64,000 nucleotides of DNA from Cymodocea nodosa. Taxonomy: Eukaryota > Streptophyta > Magnoliopsida > Alismatales > Cymodoceaceae. Of this stretch, positions 1 to 10,600 are shown in pieces; the first letter of the stretch is position 1, and the number at the start of each line of letters is the position of its first letter. A model generated the notes under the pieces. That model searched no databases. It saw only the letters and a program-made list of their open reading frames with translations, and was not told the DNA's origin. Made by a program: the position numbers and the translations under genes. The stretch lies in contig CM072338.1 in the NCBI GenBank assembly GCA_036874045.1, positions 16,390,501-16,454,500 on the forward strand, given 5' to 3'.

Positions 1-1600
1 TTGTATTATTTTATTCTTATAAAAGCATGTTCATCACATCAAAAATTATTTAATATTTACAAGTGCCAGTCTTTTATACAATATATTATATATTATACCA
101 ACTATAAATGAAAAATATTTATATTTGTGATGTCTATTACAACATAAAAATATCATATAATAACATGATGGGTATTACCATAAATTTATAAGAAACACTA
201 AAATTTCTGCACTAACCGAACACCACCATACCTTATTCAAAAATGCTCAAAAACATTGGCTGAAAAAATGCTGCACAAAAACATAGCTTATCCAAAAACA
301 TTGCAAAAAAAGGGCAAACCAAATACACCCTAAAACTATGCCACCGGCAAATAGTATAATCACTTGTATTCTCCATTATTTGCAATACCAGCAATAGAGT
401 TTAAAATGTTTGTTTAACCAACTAATCCCTATTTCATCCATGCATTTTCAATTCCAAATCTCAATAAGAATACCACTTGGTTCAATAGCTTTTTGACAAT
501 TCCTTTTCATAATAACTTCTTTTACTTCAAAAGTGCTTATTCTTTTGAAGTAACTATAATTTTTATTATTAGTGTGCATAACTATTAAGGCAATAAATTT
601 AAAATTTTATCAATTATTATTCTAATTTCATTTTTACGCTTAATCTTCATTGGAAAATAGGCATGGGTGAAAAAATTTAAGCATTATTAGATATCAAGAT
701 AACGTTTGTAATGCCAACCTCCTAAATGATGTCAATAAATAACTTGTACAAGTAATATCAGTCCCTCATCTCAATATATGCATTAATACACTTATTACTA
801 TTATCATCCTAAACAACATTTATAAGTTGTTTACTAATGGTACTTGTCCATCCATTACACGTGATTGCCACCTTGTAACTCACCTAATGTCTTTTTAACT
901 CATCAATGTGATCTTCCAGCTCTTCTTTCTCACTCTTTAGGTATTTACCTATTATCTCTTGATTGGCTATCACTTTAGTATGTCGTCCTTTGTTTGATGT
1001 TACATTAAGCTTATCTTGTGGATGGCTTCCTTGTAGTAATTGGCTACAACCTTGCTATTTTCCTCACATTTCCCCGCATTCCCTTCATTGTCTTCTGCTT
1101 TGGCTTTTCAAGAGCATTAATTGCAATATTAGGACTGTCATGCCTTTGATTGTATGTCTTGAAAATGTTAGCATCTCCTTGCCTACTTATTTTTGTACTT
1201 ATTGATTGCCACTTCTACTTTCCTGTTAGTAGTTTGTGCTTTTAGTTCTAAACACATGGTCCTGCTCACTTTGCCATATTTCAATCTTGTATTATTTGAT
1301 TGCTGCTTCTTGTATCTCTTTTCCTATATTATGTGTCTCTCACATGTCAGCAACATGTGTCAACATGGCCTTCTGTGCATGGCAATTCTATACATGTTAG
1401 GCCTTTCTGTTTCATTTTTCTTATTGGAATTATATATATTTTTAATCATTGCTTATGTGTTGGCTTAGATGAAATCAGTATTTTGTTTCTGTTTTATCCT
1501 GTTGACTGCACCTTTCTGTTCTCTTTATTGTGATCTTTCATTTACTGATAAAAAAGCTATTGAACCAAACATAGCTAACGTATTTTTTTCTTCAAATCAG
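1..1600. other. AT-rich non-coding DNA upstream of the first visible CW exon
   Basis: No convincing coding exon was found here. The open frames between about 960 and 1540 are T-rich, have no recognisable motif and look like intron sequence. A pyrimidine-rich tract ending in CAG at 1600 forms the acceptor for the CW exon that starts at 1601. Earlier exons of that gene either lie left of the window or were not recognised. Confidence 0.5.
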
Positions 1601-4600
1601 AAAAAAAGGGATGCCAGGTACAAGTTTGATCGTGAGTGGGTACAATGTTACAAATGTCGCAAGTGGAGGATGCTGACCTATGGTTTTGATAGTTCTAGCC
1701 TGCCAAAGGAATGGTATATTTTTTTTGTTAATGTTTAACCTTATAGATTAGCAAAATTTTGGAAAATACATTTTCTTGATCATATTCAAGAACCATCATA
1801 GACTAGTAGTGGAGATGAATCCCTTAAAATGTTGGTATTTCGTGAGTTCATTTTTGAAGGTAGCACCTGCATATGTTACTGACAAATTTGGTGAACAGTA
1901 TGTCGTGTAATTTCTTTGAGATCTACTTTTTGCAAAACTTCATCTACATCTAAAACAAGTCTAGGAATTAACTTCGATGTGTTTGTCTTGTTTAGTTTTT
2001 GTGTCCGATTCATTTAAAAACAATTTCAACCATGAATATTTTTTGGCTAAGAATTCAAATGGATTATATATACTCATTACCATGCTTGAAATTGTTTAGA
2101 ATTTCTGAATATTTATGGATCATAGAACAAAACTAGGAGTAATGACTACTGATTTTTAAACTTATATTTATATTTCAACTACCACATCTAAATTCACTAA
2201 ATTTTTTAAAATGCACAAGTAGTGTTCCAAAAAGAAGAAAATGATACTAACCTTATTGTAATTTAGTACCAATTAGATTCCTTTGTTTTCATACTTGTCT
2301 TGGAAAGTTTACCATACAGCCATGTCATTGATTTAGCTTATTTTTATCCACTTTCTTGGGATGATTGGAGCTTTTTGAAACATGGCATGATTGTATTTTG
2401 TGAATGTCAAAAGTGCCTTTTTTCTTTTTGAGGGTTATTAAATCTACCTTTTTCTAATTGATTTTGTACAGGTTTTGTTACATGCATCCTTTTAATGGAC
2501 TTTGTAGCACTCCCCAGCAAGAAAGTGACCCTGAAGCAATTACTGTCGGATCAAACAGATCTGATTATGGTAATCAGATTGCTGCACCCAAGAAGATCAT
2601 TAAGCACACCAGAAGGGGCACTAAACGTCAGCTGAGCAAGAACTATTCTGGGTATGGCAAGCAAGCTGCTTATTCATCAAAGAAAAAGAGCACTGCTACA
2701 AGAAAAAATTGTGCTGCAGTCGCAACAAAGCATGACGTGCCAAAGAAGCTTGACTGTGTGGATGGAAAATGTGCAAGCTATAATTCTCTTGGTAAAAGAT
2801 CAATTTATCAATCCTTGCTTTCTAGAAATACAATCTTTTAGGTACATAAACCTACCAAGTATATTATAGTGGCCTTTTATGTACCAAGTGTAATGTTGCC
2901 AGGGTCCTTGGGATTCCTTTATTTAGGTACATAAACCTACCTTTTATCATGGCTAATGACATCATTTTTTAACACATGCCTATATTTTTTATTTTGAAAT
3001 TTATTTAATCGGCCTAGCTATACTTTATGTTTCAGAATGTTAATTGTGAAATAAATATTATTAATTAAATATAATTGTAAAATAATTTATAAATGTTAAT
3101 TGTAAAATAAACACAGACTTAAAAATGAATTTATTAGAAATAAAGTAAAAGTTACACCTGTACAAACTAATTTTCCATTAAGTGAAAATAAGAGATAACA
3201 AAGGTATACATACCCTAGACAAAGAGAGGATCCATTTAACTTAAATAGATCTTCCATATTACAAAGAACATAAACAGTAACACTCCCTCAAGTTGGAGCA
3301 TACACATCAAACATGCTCAACTTGTTACATAGTTTATCAAACAACCCAACTCTAACTCCTTTAGTGAAAATGTCAGCCACTTGATCTTTAGAGCGGGTGA
3401 AGGGTATAGAAATGACTCATTTGAACACACTATCTCTAATGAAATAGCAATCCACTTCAACATATTTAGTTCTCTCATGAAAAATGCAGTTGTTGGCAAT
3501 GTGGATAGTAACTTGGTTGTCACAAAACATAGGCATTAAAGAGTGAACTTTAACACCCAACTCTTTGAGCTTGAGTCAAATCAACTCATAGATAGTTTGG
3601 GGCATAGTCTTATATTTGGCTTCAGTACTAGACTTAGAAACTACATTTTGCTTTTTACTTCTCCATGTAACTAAATTTCCTCCAAAATAGGTGCAAAAAC
3701 CAGAGGTTGACTTCCTAGTTGTCTTGTCGCCTACATATCCAGCATCTGAATAAACCCTCAACCTGAAGGTGACCATGCTTCTTGTATAGAAGTCCATTTC
3801 CTGGTGCCTTCTTAAGATAGGCAAGAACCTGTATCATACATTGCCAATGAATGACCTTAGGATCATGCATGAATTGGTTGAGGAGATTGACAACAAAGGT
3901 GATGTCTAGCCTAGTATTGGTGAGATAGATTAACTTTCCCTCAAGTTTTCTGTATCTTATTGGGTATTCGTAAGATAGAGAATCATCCTGCTAGAACAGA
4001 TGATCTGCTCAATGGGAGTGCTCTCAGGTTTACATCCTTCAAGTTCTATCTCTTTAAGCAAGTCAAGCACATATTTCCTTTGGGATAGAGAGAGAGAACC
4101 CTTAGAGTAAGCAAATTCTATACCTAGAAAGTATTGTGGTTTGCCCATATCTTTGGTAGCAAAGTGAGACAATAAAAAATGCTTTGTGTCTTTAATGCCC
4201 TATATGTCATCCCTTGTGAGAAGTATATCAACATATATTGTCAAAATAATCATACCTTGTGTGGTCTTCTTGTTGAAAAATGATGGGTCAAATCTGCAAC
4301 TGTCAAACCCACCACTCCACATCACACTTCTAAACCAATTAAACCATAGATAGCCTTGTTGAGTAAGCACACATCGGATTCCCCTTGAGCAACATATCCG
4401 AGAGGTTGCTCCATGAAGACCTGCTCTTCAAGATCACCATACAGAAATGCATTTTTGACATCTAGTTGGGAGACAGTCCAAGATTGATTGATGGCCAAGG
4501 ACATGAGAACATGAATAGAATCGAGACGTGCGATTGGGGAAAATGTCTTGGTGTAATTGAGGCCAAATTCCTGGGAGAAGCCACAAGCAACGAGGTGAGT

Positions 4601-7600
4601 CTTATAGCGTGTCACGCTGCCATCAGGATGTTGCTTGATAGTGTAGACCCATTGACTGAAAATAATGTTAGCCCTGCTAGGACACGAAACAAGATCTCAT
4701 GTACCTTGAGAGAGTAAAGCCTTCATCTCCTCATCCATAGTGGCATTTCATTGAGGGAACTAGAGTGCCTCATGATGATCCCTGGGTAAAGACTCAGTGG
4801 CAATGGAAAAGGCAAGACTGCGAAAAGTCTTATTGAGGCGAGCATAAGAAGTAACATCAGAAAGGGGATGTAAAGTGTAAGAGTATCTTTTTTGAGGGCA
4901 ATGGGTAAGTTGCTAGAGATGGTGGGTGAGGACTTGCTGGCGAAGGCCGAAGAGAGGTCGGGAGCAATTGGGAGTAGGGGTGTTCGACGATGATAAACTT
5001 GTAAGGGAGGTGGCATAGGGACATCTAGTATGGACAACTCATCAAAATGAGAGGGATGATCAAGCTCGATAGGTGTAAGAAGAGGAAAAGGAGCCTGCTC
5101 CAGAAGAAGGGAATTTGAAGTACTAAAGGAGAAGTAGGACTTGCCCTCAAAAAAGGTGACATTCATAGAGATGAAGTATCAACGAGAGTGAGGGTGAAAA
5201 ATGATATCCCTTTTGAGTGTGGGATTAGCTAACAAAAAGACACTTGATGGCATGAGAAGATAGTTTATCTAGATTGAGTGATAAGTCCTAAACAAATGCA
5301 ACACAACCAAAAACATGTGGAGAAACAGGAAAGAGGTCTGATGTGGAGAAGAGATGGTGGAGAGGAATGACACTACCCAAGGGAGTGGAAGACATACAGT
5401 TTATGAGATAGACAGCGGTGAGGATAGCATCAACCCACAAGTATTTAGGAACATGCATATAAAGTAGTAGAGTGCGGGCAACATCAAGTACATGACGATG
5501 CTTGTGCTTAGCAATCCCATTTTGGGAGGAAGTATGAGAACACAAGGTTTGGTGAACAATCCCAAGAGAGAAACACTGAAGAAATTCAAGAGCATTATTA
5601 GTACGTAAGATCTTTGGACAAGTAGAAAATTGATTCTTAATTTCAGCAATAAAGTTTTTAAAAACCGAAAGTACATCACGACAAGTCTTTAAAAGATAAG
5701 ACCCAAGATACACGAGTATGGTCATCAATGAAAATAACATAATAGTGATGACCACTAACAGAAGCAATCTGACTGAGACCCCACACATCACAGTGAATGA
5801 GATCAAACGAAGAAATCGAGGAAGTAAGACGCACATGTTTGATGGATGCACGTGTATGCTTTCCAAGTTGACAGGACTTACACTAGAAGGACGAAACACT
5901 AATCCAAGGAAGAGCTTGATGTAGCTTCTGCAAAGAAGGATGATTAAGATGCAAGTGTCAGAGATGAGATGAGTCTGTAAATGTCATGCAAGCTACTAAT
6001 CCTTGAGGAACATCATCATGAAGTAGATAGTACACCCTAGATGCATGCTGCTTACGTCCCAAACCAATCCTCTTCTCCGTTTGTAAGTCCTGAAAGGTAC
6101 GATGAAAAGGAAAAAAATGAACTGAGCAAGATAATTGGATAGTTATGGTACTGATGGACAATAGGTTGAATGATAACTCAGGAATGTAAAAGACATTATT
6201 CAATCGTATCTGAGAGGAGACTTAAACCTCTCCCTGACCAGATACATGGCATGAACGACCATCAATAATAGTGACAATGAATTTGTCATGAATGGTAGAA
6301 AGACACTCAAATAAAGATTGGGTACCTGATATATGGGAGGAGGCACCAGAGTCGATAACCTAGCTATCATCACGAGTGGCAGCAAGGGCAATAGAAGAGA
6401 TACTTGAAGAAGCAAAGGCCTAAGCTTGCAGAGCAATGGAGTTGATATCACAAGCCTGAGTAAGACGATTATAGTTATCCTGTGAGATAGTGACAGTAAG
6501 GCTAGATGTAGGTGAGGGCTCACTACTAGAGGCCTTAGTAGTGAGATGAGTGATAGGAGTCTTGTCAAATTTATCCCAACACTTATCAAACCTATGTCCC
6601 AATTTGCCGCACCATTGGCACTTGGGATGTTGTCGAGTAGTGGACCGTCCACCTGCCCCTTGACTAGAGTTGGAGCCATGGCCCCCCCAACAGCAAGAGC
6701 GAATTGATCAAAAACAGGAGTAGACAACGTGGACGGAGTGGAGACTTGAAGAGCACGAGAAAACGTCTCCTCCAAATCTGGCAAATTGTCACCACCTAAA
6801 ATGGAGCTGCAGATTTGGGAGGCAACAATGGGGTCGAGGTCGGTCAGATAGGCAGCAACAACTAACTCCTCATGATGATGAACGGAGGTAGCTAGATTAG
6901 CATAAGGAGGTTGATAAAGATTGAGCTCATTAATGAGCCCACGAATATAAGTATAGTGCTCCTGGCAAGTCCGATTGCCCTGTTTGGCTTGAAACAATTG
7001 CTCATAGATCTGAAACACCTTGGAAATGTTATTTTGATGACCATAGATACAACATAGATTATCCAACATATGCTTAGCAGGACGTAACATGAAAACTCCT
7101 CGAGCAATAGAGGGTTCCATGCTAGACAACATCCAGGACACAATGGCAGAGTCATCTGCCAACCAATCCTTATAAACAGCATCCTTGTCATCGAGAGGCA
7201 GGAAAAGGAGATGGTGACACTTGCGGTGTGCCATCACCATAGTCTCAAAGTTTTGAGCCCGATGCACATAGTTGCTACCATTGAGTCTTTCAAAAATGCC
7301 AGTCATCTACCAACCAATCCTTATAAACAACATCCTTGTCATCGGGAGGTGGGAAAAGGAGATGGTGACGCTTGCGATGTGCCATCACTATAGTCTCAAA
7401 GTTTTGAGCTCGATGCACATAATTGCTACCATTGAGTCTTTTAGAAATGCCAGTGAACTTGTTAAGGAGGAGATCTTGTGCTGCCATAGAAGGTGTAAGG
7501 GAACCAGCAGACTGAAAAAAAACTGCAAGCAAGGGCAACTGTCGTGACACACACCGCTTGACAGGAGTCGATTAGGATAGACGATATGGTGGAACAAGGT

Positions 7601-10600
7601 GAAGATTGTGATGGAGGGTGTGACGCCAATTGGCTAGGTCGGCGGATGAAAACTGCAATTGGCTAGGTGAACTCGCGAAGGTTGGAGAGATAGGAGGAAG
7701 TCATGAACAGTAGGTCGTGGAACCAGATGGGCAAATTGGTGGAAGAAACTTACGACTAGATCGGGCACCACGAAAGAACTCTCGAGGACCAGACAGAAGA
7801 GCACAACGAAAGAAACTCATTGTGGTCGGAGCACGGTGAAAGAAACTCGCCGTGGTTAGAGAATGATTAACTAATCATCGCATGAGGACGACTGCGATTG
7901 GACCGACAGCAGACAACGCCAGCTGCGGGAAAAAGAGAAGCGACAGCAGATGGCGGCGGCAGGCGGCGGCGGCAGACAATGGCTGGAGAAGAAAGAGGGT
8001 GGGGTGGTGGGTGAGGTGGTGGGAGGAGGGTAACCTAAGCTACTGATACCATGTACAAACTAGTTTTCCATTAAGTGAAAATAAGAGACAACAAAGGTAT
8101 ATATACACTAGACAAAGGGTGGATCCATTTAACTTAAATGGATCTTCCATATTACAAAGAACATAAACACTAACAACACCTATTGAAGATAAGAGAAAAT
8201 TTGCTTTGGTGGTTTTGTCATTCTTAGGAGATCAATAAATGTATTAATTAGGAGAAGAGATTTAATTAGTATAGAAAAAATTAAAAGAAGGTATACCTAA
8301 AATTTCGTGGTTAGGATCTTTCAAAAAAAATTGCTTGGTTAGAAATTGTAAGAAAAGATTTAAATTTATGTAATTTAAGTGAAAACTGATAAAAATATTT
8401 AGAATTACAATATGTAGTCGACCTCATGTAGTGCAATTACAATTTAGATTGTTATTGTTGTAATTAAAAATTGAATATATGAAATATAGGTTTAATAAAA
8501 ATAGGAATAATGATGAAAATATATAATTAAATATTCATAAAATTCATAAAGGTAAGACTTTTCAATACTTAGAATCTATAATAAATACCAATAGGTAAAT
8601 TATAGAGAATGTAATTCATAGGATTAAAATAGGATGAATGAAGTGGAGAGAAATGTTTATAGAGTGTTATGTGATAGGACATTCTTGAAATTGAAAGAAA
8701 AGTTCTATAAAGCTGTTATTTGCCCATCTATACATTATGACTCGAAATACTAGGTTATAAAGCATGGTCATATGTAAAAATCAGTGTTGTTGAAATGTGT
8801 ATCCTTAAATGGATGAGTGGTAATATTATAAGAGATAAGTTGAAAATCTGTTTTATTAAGAATAGAATAAGAGTTGCATCAATTGAAGATAAGAAAAAAG
8901 AAAATCAGGTTAGGTGGTTTGGACATATCCTTAGGAGATCAAAGAATATATCAATTAAGAAAAGAGAATTAATTAATATAGAAGAAACTAAAAGAAATAG
9001 AGAAAGATCTAAAATTACTTGTTAGGAATTGTATGAAAAGATTTAAAGTTACGTTATTTAATTGACAATTTGCTTATAGAAATACATGAAGAAAAAAGAT
9101 TCATGTGGTTGAACTCACGTAGTGGGTTTATGACTCATGCATTTAATATATTCAAATTTTGAATTAATTTAAATCTTGTGAACAATGACTCTATAATTTT
9201 AATTTAGAACTAATTGTTGACTTATTTTCATTAATTAAAACTGTCATCAACAAATGACATATATCAGGGTATTTCTCCTTGAATTTCCTCTAGTTATTTC
9301 ATTCATAACCAAGAGGAATAGATATAGACTTAATGTAGACCCTGGTGTAACCTTATGTTTGTAGGAAGTCCTCTAGTTTCTCCTCATATAGTTTTAATAC
9401 TAGTAATTATTCGTTCATACATGTCTTTTATAATAGCAATATATTCCATAGGTGCTTTTCTTTCTAAAACTCATCATAATAAGTTTTTAGGTACTCTATT
9501 ATAAGCTTTTTTTAATTCAATGAAAATGATATGGAGGCCTCTTTTTTTAATTCTAAAATTTTCTCAGTTTTTAAAGTAAATGAATAGCTTCCAATGTTGA
9601 TCTACCCAGTAGAAACCTAAATTGATTTTCTATGATTTTAGTTACATGCCTTATTCTTTGTTTAAATATTTACACAATCTTTTATTCTACTTTCTTTTAG
9701 TAAAACTCTACCATCCTCGTATTTAATAGACTTTAATTGACTTAAACCTCTAGATTTTCTTTCTCAAGCCTTAGCCAATTTATATTATTTTATTTTCTCC
9801 TTATTTTGTCTTTAAATTATGATATAATTCCTTATAGATCTTTTTAACTTTACTAACAATATTCTTAGCATTTCTTTTTCTGTGCTTATAATTTTCTGGA
9901 TTTTCCTCTTTTCTACATTTATGATAAATTTTATAGCATTCTTCCTTTTCTTTTATTATCTTTTGTACATCTTCATTCTACCATCAACTTTTCTTAATTA
10001 GTGAAGTTACCTCATAAGATCTTTCTAAAATTTCCCCCAACAATTTTTTTAATACAAGTAGTTGTTTCATTTCTGAGTTTATTTACCTCTCCATCTAGTT
10101 TTCGTACTCTTTCTTTTAACAAGTTATCTTCAAATATTGTTTTCTATTCACATGTTAAATTATAGCATCAAATTCTTGGATTCATGTGTTTATGGTCATT
10201 CTTTTTCTAACCTTGATATGAACTTCTAATACTAACAATATATGTTAGTTTATTTTTTTCCCAAGATAACCTTAAAATTTTTACACATTATTATCAGTCA
10301 AGGTTTAAATATTTCAATTTGCTAATCTAATTTTGGTGTTTTAGACTAACTTCTTACCCACGCCTATCCATTAAGATGTGAAAACCCTTATTTTTATCAT
10401 GACGATTTAGATCTCATAGCTTAAGCATGTTACACTTAGGGTGTGCAATGTTTTCCCTTTGTTTATTTATTGCACCTATGATTTAGGGCAATGTGTTGCT
10501 AGGAAGGTTACACTTTAATGTGTTAGTTTTAGAATTTTTATTTATGAGGAGTTGATAAGTTTTTATAGTTAACTGTTTACCTAATGTTAGCCTTCCTTTA

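Larger units (their letters stand above)
3159..8175 (-). mobile_element. Ty1/copia LTR retrotransposon, complete but inactive (5017 bp)
   Basis: The element runs on the - strand and is bounded by two 124-bp LTRs (TGTACAAAC...TAACA, with TG/CA ends) and a 5-bp target duplication ACACC at 3154-3158 and 8176-8180. A tRNA-iMet-type primer site (TGGTATCAG on the - strand) adjoins the 5' LTR and a polypurine tract (TTGAGGGAG) adjoins the 3' LTR. Domain order on the - strand is Gag, protease, integrase, reverse transcriptase, RNase H, which defines copia. All frames are broken by stops and shifts, Gag has a 151-bp internal duplication, and the RT YVDD box has lost one aspartate. The LTRs differ at roughly 9 of 124 positions, so the insertion is not recent. 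It sits antisense to the CW gene, inside an older LINE. Confidence 0.93.
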
